Below, piece by piece: positions 53,448 through 61,580 of a stretch of DNA of 64,000 nt. Position 1 is the first letter of the stretch; each line of letters opens with the position of its first letter. The notes beneath the pieces are model-generated. The model was not told the origin of the DNA. It did not search any database and worked only from the letters and a program-made list of their open reading frames with translations. The DNA is from Bacteroidales bacterium UBA5382 (GTDB taxonomy: Bacteria; Bacteroidota; Bacteroidia; Bacteroidales; Dysgonomonadaceae). The stretch lies in assembly GCA_002409745.1 (NCBI GenBank), contig DHOU01000016.1, forward strand, positions 12,566 through 76,565, written 5' to 3'. The position numbers and the translations under genes were made by a program.

Positions 53448-53471
53448 GGGAAGGGATTGAATGAAGATTGA

Positions 53472-53514
53472 CGCCGAATGACGGAATGATTTTTCGCCAT
53501 TCGGCGGATTTTTT
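53472..53514 (+). terminator. Intrinsic terminator of the glucan phosphorylase gene
   Basis: A 9-bp perfect stem cgccgaatg (53472-53480) / cattcggcg (53498-53506) is followed by GA and six T (53509-53514), 25 bp after the stop codon. Confidence 0.85.
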
Positions 53515-53573
53515 CAATTAAATGTATCCGGGTCTGAATAATTTATCGTCTATCACTATCGGAACATACGGTG

Positions 53574-53903
53574 TTATAAATATTGAGCAATCATATGATT
53601 ATTATTTATATATCGTACAAAATAAACGATTTCTCCATTATGACGGAAGATATTAAAAAAGGCATACCAAGCAGTGTTTTTATTCCGTTTAAACAGCACA
53701 TAATACATCCCCTCTCCAAATTTATTGAAATAGTCAGGGGCAATCTTCGCGGTTTGATAAGGCAATTCATTTTTAATCGCTTCAAATAATTCATCAGTGT
53801 ATTTAATAGCCGCTTCTTCAAAACCAAAATACTCTTTATCATACAGGACATTGGATAGTTCGAGAAGATAATCTACAACCTCCGGCAGTATTACCACTTT
53901 CAT
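53574..53903 (-). CDS. RelE/ParE-superfamily toxin
   Basis: A 109-residue protein with the ParE layout: an N-terminal helix pair (VVDYLLELSNVLYDKEYFGFEEAAIKYTDEL split across two helices), then strands (MYYVLFKRNKNTAWYAFF and EIVYFVRYINN). Its start is 2 bp after the stop of the upstream partner gene, typical of an antitoxin-toxin operon. Confidence 0.8.
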   Translation of the reverse strand: MKVVILPEVVDYLLELSNVLYDKEYFGFEEAAIKYTDELFEAIKNELPYQTAKIAPDYFNKFGEGMYYVLFKRNKNTAWYAFFNIFRHNGEIVYFVRYINNNHMIAQYL

Positions 53904-53905
53904 CT

Positions 53906-54196
53906 TTATATGTTTTCTCCTTCTCGTTTTTCCTTAAATATTTTTCTAAGTCCTTTTTGAACTCTTCCCTTAGCTTCATCTACGGATATAGCCCGGTGAA
54001 AATCTGTCGGAACCTCTTCTGATATTTCAATTCCCCGAATATGATAAAGGCGATCGATTGCTTCCATTTCAGCATCGGAGATCCCAATTTCATTGTCTTC
54101 GATATGGCTGGTAAAATGGATGCGCATCTCTTTTAACATTAATTTCACTAAGTTGCTCTGCCTTTCATTTCCGGGTGTAATTATTATTGTTTCCAT
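53906..54196 (-). CDS. Antitoxin partner of the ParE-type toxin
   Basis: A 96-residue protein. The opening METIIITPGNERQSNLVKLM and the helical, charged C-terminus (SVDEAKGRVQKGLRKIFKEK) resemble antitoxins found with Bacteroidetes ParE/RelE toxins. The assignment rests largely on its place immediately upstream of the toxin gene. Confidence 0.75.
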   Translation of the reverse strand: METIIITPGNERQSNLVKLMLKEMRIHFTSHIEDNEIGISDAEMEAIDRLYHIRGIEISEEVPTDFHRAISVDEAKGRVQKGLRKIFKEKREGENI

Positions 54197-54337
54197 ATTC
54201 GCTTGTCTTTATTTTTGGTAAATATATGCGATATTTTTCTTTTATCCAATACCCGTAACGATATTTATGACTATAGCGGGTCGCCTTCGATGGAGATAAT
54301 CAACAGAGGGGTTATACTTAGGATACTTTGCGGACAA

Positions 54338-55117
54338 TCATATTATTTTGTTTCCTCCTGTTTTAGGAATCAGTTTTTTCGGTTTGTCGTCTTCGTCTTT
54401 CTGTCCTTCGCGATGCGAGAGTAATTCGTGGTACCGTTTGCGGACAACATTGACGGCGGTGAGCAGCTTATCCCATTCGGCATTGTCGGAATAGGCGTTG
54501 GCCAACGTGTAGATATAGTTGAACAACGTTTTATTGGCATTCTGAAGTTTGCGGCGCAATTCTTTGCCTTCGGAGGTTTCCTCAACGGCTTTCAGGGCGC
54601 GGCTGTCTTCTTCGCTCGCACGGTAGCCATTGTTGGTGTTGCTTATGCCGTCAAGCTCGGGCGTCATCGTCAAGGTGACAATGGCCGAAGCATAGGGTTC
54701 CTTGGCGCTGTCGTTCAAAAAATTGTCGGTCGCGTTGGTTTGATTCTTCGGGTTCAAGTGCGGAATGTCGCGATGGAGGCGCCATAGCGGGAATAAATTA
54801 TTGTAGGCAGCTCGTTTAGCCGGGTCCTCGTCGAACTCGTAATAGTGTAACTTACGGCCGAACCGGCTGAAAGCCCGGTCACGGAGACGGTCTTTCTGTT
54901 GCAGAATTTCCGTGTACGGATCTTTATCGGGATTGCGCGTAGCGACTTCAAACGGATCGACGTTATCTTTTACATCCTTCACATAGCGTTGAAGGGGGAC
55001 ATCGGTGGTAAGAAGTTCTACACCGGATTTTTCGATATCGGTTACCGTTTCGCGCGATAAACCGACCAGCTCCATCTGTTGGAGTTTTGTCTGAGAAAGG
55101 GTTTGTAATGCTTTCAT
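54338..55117 (-). CDS. DUF6261-type protein, paralogue 2
   Basis: A 259-residue helical protein of unknown function without a signal peptide, homologous to the product at 28711-29457. Shared elements in the same order and spacing are AKR-x-AY, PKNQ-x-T and a late VN..R segment. The charged C-terminal tail (QKDEDDKPKKLIPKTGG) differs. It is also preceded by an array of 42-bp repeats (55191-55432), and it also lies near a RelE/ParE-type pair, as paralogue 1 does. Confidence 0.78.
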   Translation of the reverse strand: MKALQTLSQTKLQQMELVGLSRETVTDIEKSGVELLTTDVPLQRYVKDVKDNVDPFEVATRNPDKDPYTEILQQKDRLRDRAFSRFGRKLHYYEFDEDPAKRAAYNNLFPLWRLHRDIPHLNPKNQTNATDNFLNDSAKEPYASAIVTLTMTPELDGISNTNNGYRASEEDSRALKAVEETSEGKELRRKLQNANKTLFNYIYTLANAYSDNAEWDKLLTAVNVVRKRYHELLSHREGQKDEDDKPKKLIPKTGGNKII

Positions 55118-55190
55118 TTTCGAGAAAATTAATACTACATCAATTCAATTTTACTAAAAAACAAAATTTTTGAGGATGTTTCATTCATTC

Positions 55191-55432
55191 TCATGCTTTC
55201 AAAAAGGGTTGGCGGGGGATAAAAACTGTTTTAAGAGCCGTCAAATCGGTTTTTCGGAATTCAAAAGTACTTTTTAAGGTTGAAAAATCGGTTTTTTGAG
55301 GTTTGAAAATGCTTTTAGGCTGAAAAAATCGGTTTTTTGACGTCGAAAAGCAGTTTTCCGAACCGTCGTATCGGTTTTTTGGGTCAAAAAGTACTTTCTG
55401 AAGGCTTCGTATCGATTTTTCGATATCCAAAA
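55191..55432 (-). repeat. 42-bp repeat array upstream of a DUF6261 gene, copy B
   Basis: On the minus strand about five 42-bp units alternate aaaaaaccgatttttc-like and aaaagtacttttg-like halves spaced 20-23 bp apart. The array lies in an open frame (55430-55191, 79 codons) that reads as 14-residue repeats such as STLKSTFEFRKTDL and FQPKSIFKPQKTDF. The pattern K-x-x-F then polar-N/K-T matches the repeats of copy A (DKPVFDLENP, DKEAFRFQNT). The frame ends 73 bp before the DUF6261 start. Confidence 0.7.
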
Positions 55433-55439
55433 GTACTTT

Positions 55440-55906
55440 TGATGCTCAGCGGAAGAGTTTGCCGGAGATTTTTCCGTTTATTCCGGACTTTTCCATTTGT
55501 ATTCCAGAGAGCGTTCTGCAAAATTAAGGCATATTTTGATCAAAAGCAACTAAAAAAACATGTTTTACAACATAAAAAACAGGAAAGGTAAGCATAAACA
55601 GCCTTCCAAGATAGAGACATCTAACCGATCATCCACTTTCCCGTTGCAAGAAAAATTGCTAAATCCGATGAGAGGGTTGCCAATACAAAAAGAGGGCTTT
55701 GACTGACAAGAATACAAATGAATTGAGATAAAACAATCGTTACCAATCCTCCTCCATGGCTCGTTAAGGCAATAAGCGTCCAAAACGACGGATCGGCAAA
55801 TGATGGAGGGCGTCCGGAACTATGCGCCCGCCCTCTCTGACTTTTTCGACAATCCGGAGGCAAAGAAAAATATTCCGGGATATTCTACGGATAATTCTTT
55901 TTTTTA
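55440..55906. other. Region without a confident gene
   Basis: No recognisable gene. The minus strand between about 55621 and 55790 has an open, very hydrophobic stretch (for example SHGGGLVTIVLSQFICILVS) that could be the end of a lost membrane protein, but no family was recognised and no promoter or start was identified. Confidence 0.3.
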
Positions 55907-55914
55907 TACCTTTG
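55907..55914 (+). promoter_or_regulatory. -7 box and long leader of the AraC-family gene
   Basis: TACCTTTG at 55907-55914 is a TAnnTTTG match about 174 bp before the regulator start. The implied leader contains an imperfect 18-bp inverted repeat (55955-55972 and 56003-56020, two mismatches), which could be a regulatory structure or a decayed element. Confidence 0.45.
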
Positions 55915-56087
55915 AAAACGTATAATCTAAATTTCGGCTTAAGTCCAAACCGAAGGAACCATCAAGAAATAAGCGTTACATTTAGAAGCTGTTCTGAAAA
56001 CTTTATTTCCTGACGGTTCCGAAACAATACAAAACGCGGAAAGGCGAAATACAGCATATAAACCGATCCGGAAAAACGGCAGAAAAA

Positions 56088-56963
56088 ATGCAAAAAGTAT
56101 CTATCTCGAACTATTCATTCAAAAAATCTTTGCCTCAGGAATTTCAAATTCTCGAGCTGAAACAACTCTATCGGAACAGCAGCCGCGTGATAACCAAAAT
56201 ACATCGTTCCGAATTTTACCATATCATTTGGTTTCAAAAAGGAAAAACACGCCACATGGTAGATTTCGAGGAAATAGAAATTGAACCGGACACCGTATTA
56301 TTTCTTAATCAGCATACCATCCACCGGTTTGCACAAGAAGGCGATGCGGAAGGAAAGGTAATCCTGTTTACGGATAATTTTTTTTCCAGATCGCAAGATG
56401 ATGCCCGGTTTCTACAAAGCAACTTTCTGTTTCAGAATCTATTTTCGGTTTCATACATTAGCTTGTGCCGCCAAAAGAGCACGTTTTCCGATATCATAGA
56501 CCTCATGATAAATGAATCGAAACAGGAAAACAGCTTTTTCCATTCCGAAATCCTCCGGCATTATTTGCATTGCATTTTGTTGATCGTGGAACGTGAAATG
56601 CATACCCGGCAGGACATTGAACAGTACAAAAGCAAAGAGGTGGAATATGTGCATCTGTTCAGTGATTTACTTGAAAAACATTTTCATACGCAAAGGACAG
56701 TCCGTTTTTACGCCGGAGAAATAGGAATAACCGTTAAGAGACTCAATCAGGCGACAACCAAAATCATAGGCAAATCGCCAAAAGATATCATCATCAATCG
56801 AATTATACTGGAATCCAAAAGGCAATTGGTTTTTTCCAACCGGAATATCAAGGAGATCGCTTACGGGCTGGGATGTAACGAACCGACCAATTTCATTAAA
56901 TTCTTCAAAAAGCATTGCCGCGCTACCCCCTGCGAGTTCAGGGAAAGGTTTCCTTCAGCCTAA
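56088..56963 (+). CDS. AraC-family transcriptional regulator
   Basis: A 291-residue regulator: an N-terminal cupin-like sensing domain (about 20-150, with IIWFQKGKTRHMVDFEEIEIE split over two strands) and a C-terminal double helix-turn-helix (about 190-285, ending CNEPTNFIKFFKKHCRATP). The ligand is unknown. It is 85 bp upstream of, and in the same direction as, the solute-binding-like gene, which has its own -7 box and is its likely target. Confidence 0.92.
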   Translation: MQKVSISNYSFKKSLPQEFQILELKQLYRNSSRVITKIHRSEFYHIIWFQKGKTRHMVDFEEIEIEPDTVLFLNQHTIHRFAQEGDAEGKVILFTDNFFSRSQDDARFLQSNFLFQNLFSVSYISLCRQKSTFSDIIDLMINESKQENSFFHSEILRHYLHCILLIVEREMHTRQDIEQYKSKEVEYVHLFSDLLEKHFHTQRTVRFYAGEIGITVKRLNQATTKIIGKSPKDIIINRIILESKRQLVFSNRNIKEIAYGLGCNEPTNFIKFFKKHCRATPCEFRERFPSA

Positions 56964-57014
56964 AAGTATCATCTAAAGTATCATAATTACCTTTTCCGGC
57001 ATTTCAGGGTTCCA

Positions 57015-57022
57015 TAACTTTG
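57015..57022 (+). promoter_or_regulatory. -7 box of the solute-binding-like gene
   Basis: TAACTTTG matches TAnnTTTG, 26 bp before the start codon. The -33 region (TTTT near 56992) is weak, as expected for an activator-dependent promoter. Confidence 0.5.
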
Positions 57023-57048
57023 CGATATTCATTTTAAATAGTAGTATA

Positions 57049-58083
57049 ATGAGTTATCAAAACGAAACAGCAGAATTGGATTCCCTTTATGCATCGGCAA
57101 AAGAGGAACAGAAACACAGTAAGAAAACGTTCTTGGTATGGGCCGGCGGCGATGCCCCCAACCAGCAGGACGCGTTGTATGCCCAATTCAAAAAAAGATT
57201 TCCGGGCATTGATATTGAAATTATCGTCGATTTGTCGAAATACCACGACATAAAGGTGTACGAACAGTTGAACAACGGCTATTTGGAACCGGACGTGGTG
57301 ATGTTGCAAACAATGAACGATTTTGAAGATTGGAAGAAACTCGGCGTTCTCGAGCCTTTCAAATCGCAGGGCTTTCCTCACATCAGGAAAGGTTATTCCG
57401 ATCCGGAGGGACATTTTATCGGCGGATTTATCTTTGCTTTCCTGCCGCAATATGCTAAGGAAGGCGTAAAGGTCGCGCCCAAGAACTACAAAGATTTTTT
57501 GGCCCCCGCGTTTAAAAACAAGTTGGTTTTAACTCCTCCCCACGATGACGATGCCGTGTTGTATGTGTTTGACCATATTATCAAAAAATACGGCGTGGAA
57601 TTCCTGCACGAGTTAAAAGCTCAAAATCCCGCTTTTGTAAGGGGAACAGCCGCTCCGGCCGCATTGGTAGGACAAAAAGGGTTTTTGGGAAACATCGTAG
57701 GCTATCCCACCTATCCGCAACAACCGTCGCAATCGTTTATTCCGGAAGATGAATTCTTTATTACATGGCCGCAAAGAGCTGCTATGTTTAAACTGACCGA
57801 ACGCAAAGCCACCGCACGATTGTTCCTGGCGTATCTGGCCAGCTATGAATTCCAATCCTCCAGAGGATTTTGGTCGACCCGTACCGACGTTACGGAATTG
57901 GGCGGATTGCAACCTATCGAGAATTACAAGAATACCGATCCGCTTGATTTTATCGAATGGATGAGAGACCGCAAGCATATCCACGAATTGCGTGCGCTTT
58001 TCACCGGAATCTTCGGAGAGGTTAAAGGGGAATCGCCTTTAAAAGACCCGAGTTTATTCAGAGTATATTACAATACGTTATAA
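57049..58083 (+). CDS. Solute-binding-protein-like protein without signal peptide
   Basis: 344 residues with the fold pattern of ABC-transporter substrate-binding proteins (iron/polyamine/thiamine-like group): TFLVWAGGDAPNQQDALYAQ at the start, EQLNNGYLEPDVVMLQT, ending SLFRVYYNTL. The N-terminus (MSYQNETAELDSLYASAKEE) is polar, with no signal peptide or lipobox, and no permease or ATPase gene is adjacent. It may be cytoplasmic or non-classically placed. The AraC regulator immediately upstream suggests induction by a specific compound. Confidence 0.75.
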   Translation: MSYQNETAELDSLYASAKEEQKHSKKTFLVWAGGDAPNQQDALYAQFKKRFPGIDIEIIVDLSKYHDIKVYEQLNNGYLEPDVVMLQTMNDFEDWKKLGVLEPFKSQGFPHIRKGYSDPEGHFIGGFIFAFLPQYAKEGVKVAPKNYKDFLAPAFKNKLVLTPPHDDDAVLYVFDHIIKKYGVEFLHELKAQNPAFVRGTAAPAALVGQKGFLGNIVGYPTYPQQPSQSFIPEDEFFITWPQRAAMFKLTERKATARLFLAYLASYEFQSSRGFWSTRTDVTELGGLQPIENYKNTDPLDFIEWMRDRKHIHELRALFTGIFGEVKGESPLKDPSLFRVYYNTL

Positions 58084-58090
58084 CATTTTT

Positions 58091-58147
58091 TACGGCTATT
58101 CTTCAGCGGGCGGTCTTTTGACCGGAGTTCGTTAGAGAATAGCCGTA
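58091..58147. other. Strong stem-loop after the solute-binding-like gene
   Basis: A 12-bp perfect stem tacggctattct (58091-58102) / agaatagccgta (58136-58147), with an inner 5-bp hairpin cggtc (58111-58115) / gaccg (58120-58124). It starts 8 bp after the stop codon. There is no U-run after it on the plus strand, so it is an atypical terminator or an mRNA-stabilising structure. Confidence 0.7.
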
Positions 58148-58195
58148 AATGCGTTGATTCCCCTACGGATGCCCGTCTATCGGATCATTCGCAGG

Positions 58196-58230
58196 AAAAC
58201 GCCCGGCAAGTTCCAGGTACCTGCCGGGCG
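58196..58230 (-). terminator. Intrinsic terminator of the acetyl-CoA synthetase gene
   Basis: A 9-bp stem cgcccggca (58200-58208) / tgccgggcg (58222-58230) is followed on the minus strand by TTTT (58199-58196), 48 bp after the stop codon of the minus-strand gene. Confidence 0.75.
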
Positions 58231-58277
58231 TAAAAGTAAGATTATCCGTCAAACCGTTTTCAACGGCTAAACGGGGA

Positions 58278-60386
58278 TTATTTCAAAGCCAACCGTACGT
58301 CGGCTACATAAGCCCTTTCGCTGTTTACCAGCACCGGATTAAAGTCGGCTTCAGTCAGTTGCGGGAAGTCCGCCGCCAACTGCGACACTTTGAGGAGCAC
58401 GTCTTCGAGCGATTCGAAGTTCACGCCCTTTTCGCCGCGCGCGCCGGACAACAACTTATACGTTTTAATTTCTCGGATAACGTTATGCGCATCTTCCTTG
58501 CTCAACGGCACCAAACGGAACGCGATATCCTTCAGGATTTCCACATAAATACCGCCCAAGCCGAACATCAACAGCGGGCCGAACTGTGCATCGCGTTTGA
58601 AACCGATAATGATTTCCTTCGTGCCTTTCGGAGCCATTTGCTGAATTAAACATCCGGTGATATGCGCATCGGGGCGCATCTTAGCCGCCCTTTCGGTTAC
58701 TTCGGTGAACGCAGCGCGCACCTCGCCGGCATTTTTCAATCCGACTTTCACACCGCCCACATCGCTCTTGTGCGATATCTGTACCGAAGCGATTTTCAAT
58801 ACCACGGGGAAACCGATCTTTTCGGCCGCGGCGGCGGCTTCATCGGCAGTAGTCGCCAAATCCGAAGCAAGCGCCGGCATGTTATACGCTTTCAATATTT
58901 GTTGCGCCTGATATTCCACGATTTCAGCGGCTCCGGTCTTTACGGCTTCTTCCACCACAGCGGCAGCTTTGGCTTTATCACGTTCGGGAACCACATACGT
59001 CATTTCTTCACGTTCTTTCCACTGCGCGTACTTATACATCGTTTCGATGCTTTCGATAGCCGGTTCGGGGAAAGTAAAGAAAGGCACATCGGCATTCTGG
59101 AACATCTTTTCGGCAATAGAAATACGTTCTTTACCCATGAAGCAGGGGAATACCGGTTTATCGGTCTTTTTAATCGTATCGATCAACCCTTGGGTGATAG
59201 CCTCGATATGCTCGAATGCCGTCGATGTGGGAGTCAAAATAACCAACACGGCGTTAAACGAATCGTCGGCTACGATTTCTTCCAAAGCGGCCTTGTAAGC
59301 GGTAGCGGTAGCATCGCCACCGATATCGAGCGGATTGCGGAAGGAAGCGTAGGAAGGAAGCACTTTTTTGAGGCTTTCAATCGTTGCGGAAGCGGGTTGC
59401 ACCATCTTCAACGATGTTTTCTCGCACGCGTCGGTAGCCATGATGCCGGGGCCTCCTGCATTGGTGATGATCGCCAGATTGGGACCTTGCGGCAGACTGG
59501 CTTTCGAGAACGCCTGTGCCAAATTAAAAAATTCGGACATGGATTGTGCCCGAATCACGCCTGTTTGCTTAAAGGCAGTCGAATATGCATTGTCGGCTCC
59601 GGCAATCGATCCGGTGTGAGAGGCGGCCGCTTTGGCCCCTGCCGAAGAAACACCGCTCTTCACCACCACAACCGGTTTTTTACGGGTTACCTCTTTTACT
59701 TTTTCAATAAATTTTTGTCCGTCGATGATGTTTTCCATATATCCCATCACGACGCTTGTATCAGGATCATTTCCGAGATACTCGAGGATATGGCTTTCGT
59801 TCAACACAGCTTCGTTACCTAAACTGATGAACTTAGAAAAACCGACTTTTTCGCCCAACGCCCAGTCGAGGATAGACGTAAACAGCGCACCCGATTGCGA
59901 GAAGCACGAAATACGGCCGGGTAAGGGTTGTCCGGGAGCGAACGTAACGTTTACCTTATCGCTCATATTGATGAGACCTAAGCAGTTCGGACCCACCAAT
60001 GCGATATTGTTCTTAATACACAACGCTTGAATTTTCTTTTCAAGTTCGGCGCCTTCTCCACCCACTTCCTTAAATCCGGCGGTGATGATAATCGCGCTTT
60101 TCACTCCGATTTTGACCAATTCTTCCATCGAACCCAATACGAACTGTTTGGGTACGGTCAATACGGCCAAATCAAGCCCGTGAGGCAAGCCGGCAACGTC
60201 CTTCACAACCGGACGGCCTAAAATTTCTGTACTTTTGGGATTAACCGGAATAATTTTGCCTTCATAACCAGCATCGATTAAATTCTGGATTACGGTATTA
60301 CCGATTTTCCCCGGAGTAGCTGACGCTCCGATAATCGCCACAACTTTCGGTGCGAATAAAGCATTAAGATCGTATGATCCTGACAT
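58278..60386 (-). CDS. ADP-forming acetate-CoA ligase (acetyl-CoA synthetase), fused alpha-beta
   Basis: Converts acetyl-CoA, ADP and phosphate to acetate, CoA and ATP, giving substrate-level ATP in anaerobes. 702 residues: a CoA-binding Rossmann domain (about 8-100), two succinyl-CoA-ligase-like domains with the phospho-histidine segment AAASHTGSIAGAD, and a C-terminal ATP-grasp domain (about 480-700, with GFPVVLKIASVQISHKSDVGG split over two strands). It starts after a good AAGGAG ribosome-binding site (60394-60399). It fits with the ferredoxin-dependent pyruvate oxidation encoded at 40.8-44.4 kb. Confidence 0.93.
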   Translation of the reverse strand: MSGSYDLNALFAPKVVAIIGASATPGKIGNTVIQNLIDAGYEGKIIPVNPKSTEILGRPVVKDVAGLPHGLDLAVLTVPKQFVLGSMEELVKIGVKSAIIITAGFKEVGGEGAELEKKIQALCIKNNIALVGPNCLGLINMSDKVNVTFAPGQPLPGRISCFSQSGALFTSILDWALGEKVGFSKFISLGNEAVLNESHILEYLGNDPDTSVVMGYMENIIDGQKFIEKVKEVTRKKPVVVVKSGVSSAGAKAAASHTGSIAGADNAYSTAFKQTGVIRAQSMSEFFNLAQAFSKASLPQGPNLAIITNAGGPGIMATDACEKTSLKMVQPASATIESLKKVLPSYASFRNPLDIGGDATATAYKAALEEIVADDSFNAVLVILTPTSTAFEHIEAITQGLIDTIKKTDKPVFPCFMGKERISIAEKMFQNADVPFFTFPEPAIESIETMYKYAQWKEREEMTYVVPERDKAKAAAVVEEAVKTGAAEIVEYQAQQILKAYNMPALASDLATTADEAAAAAEKIGFPVVLKIASVQISHKSDVGGVKVGLKNAGEVRAAFTEVTERAAKMRPDAHITGCLIQQMAPKGTKEIIIGFKRDAQFGPLLMFGLGGIYVEILKDIAFRLVPLSKEDAHNVIREIKTYKLLSGARGEKGVNFESLEDVLLKVSQLAADFPQLTEADFNPVLVNSERAYVADVRLALK

Positions 60387-60399
60387 AATAATGTTCTCC

Positions 60400-60913
60400 T
60401 TAATTTTTTTTAGTTGGTGAAGTGGGGGAAAGCGTTAAGGTTTCACTCGCTTCACGATTCGTTAAAATCAGATTATTAATTGTTTTGAATTTTATGACCG
60501 TAAAGGTACGAAACAAATTTTGACTAAAAAAATATTTGTTGTTTGTTTTTCCTTGAAGTTACCTCATTAACAGGCTTATTATGAGCATTAAAAAGATAAA
60601 AGAAAATAGATTTCGTATAGCGATATGTCGAATTTAACAGATACATGCATAACAGTCTGTAAACAAAAAAACGTTCTATTCAAACGAATAGTAACGTTCA
60701 CAGAGATAAATAACGCCAATATGTAAAATCAAAAAAACGACGTCCGCTTAATCCGGCTATCGGAATTATTGATGCACAATAGCCATCAGCAATCAAACAT
60801 CCGCTTTCAACGAAGCCTTATCGCGAAGCGCATCGAACATGATATTTCGCACATTGTCTCTACTTTTTATCGATGGCGTCGCTCCGGACAACACCATCCG
60901 GTCAGGAGAATTA
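60400..60913. other. Region without a confident gene
   Basis: AT-rich upstream region of the acetyl-CoA synthetase gene with a near-consensus -7 box (minus-strand TACCTTTA, 60501-60508). At the right end a minus-strand frame ends in NVRNIMFDALRDKASLKADV, which was not recognised and may be a remnant. Nothing else was seen. Confidence 0.35.
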
Positions 60914-61317
60914 TTATTTCCTTTCAAACCGATTTTCGATTTTCAAATCAGGAATATATCTAAAGTCTCTTTCATTATTCGTTACCAATGTAAATCGGTT
61001 TGCAAGCGCCGTTACCCCGATGATCAAATCGAATTCGTCATGCATGGGCGTTCCGTTTTTTCTCAATAGGACTTTGATTTCGGCATATTTTCTCACTATT
61101 CCATATATGGGAACAATGGATAACCCTTTCACAAAAGCATCCACTGATTGATGAGATTTTTTGGATTATCACTATTTTCCGCTCCATATCATAATTCAAA
61201 CACGGTTAATTCGGAAATAAAACAATTTGCGACTCCTTTTCCCCTGATTATCTCGTCCAATTTCAACATTCCCCGAAGAAAAAACACACAAATGTTCGTA
61301 TCGAGTAGATATTGCAT
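60914..61317 (-). pseudogene. Broken VapC-type PIN-domain toxin
   Basis: Starts MQYLLDTNICVFFLRGM, the usual VapC opening with the first acidic residue (Asp6), and continues CFISELTVFEL. It then meets an in-frame TGA, reads on as YGAENSDNPKNLINQ, and needs a single-base frameshift near 61145 to continue as VDAFVKGLSIVPIYG and on to MHDEFDLIIGVTALA with the later acidic residues. One nonsense and one frameshift mutation make it a pseudogene, unless one is a sequencing error. An intact small antitoxin gene lies just upstream. Confidence 0.8.
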
Positions 61318-61321
61318 GCGT

Positions 61322-61468
61322 TTAAAATTTTAGGTCCTTTTCTCTCTTTTTCAGGTCTTTCTTTAGCGATTTAGCCAATCTCTCCAGCAATTCGATTTTA
61401 CTTGCCGAACTTAAACCATCGAAAATTCCCGAATAAGTCTCTACAATATATTTTTCTGCGTTAGCCAT
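61322..61468 (-). CDS. VapB-like small antitoxin
   Basis: A 48-codon gene directly upstream of the broken VapC, with its stop 5 bp before the toxin start. The product begins MANAEKYIVETYSGIFDGLS and ends in a Lys-rich helix (KKDLKKREKDLKF). It fits the small antitoxins paired with PIN toxins in Bacteroidetes. Assignment is by position and size. Confidence 0.65.
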   Translation of the reverse strand: MANAEKYIVETYSGIFDGLSSASKIELLERLAKSLKKDLKKREKDLKF

Positions 61469-61580
61469 CTTCTTTCTAATTCTGATTTACTGAACCGATA
61501 CAAAGCTATGCATTCTTTATTAAATCGCCAATTGTTTTCGTATCACTCCGTTGTCATGCGTAGTCCGTTACCGGGGAGGC

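Noticed and set aside
55621..55863. 80-codon hydrophobic minus-strand frame
   Set aside because: No family, promoter or start signal was recognised. It is mentioned only as a possible remnant.
58662..59822. 386-codon plus-strand frame
   Set aside because: Antisense shadow of the ADP-forming acetyl-CoA synthetase.
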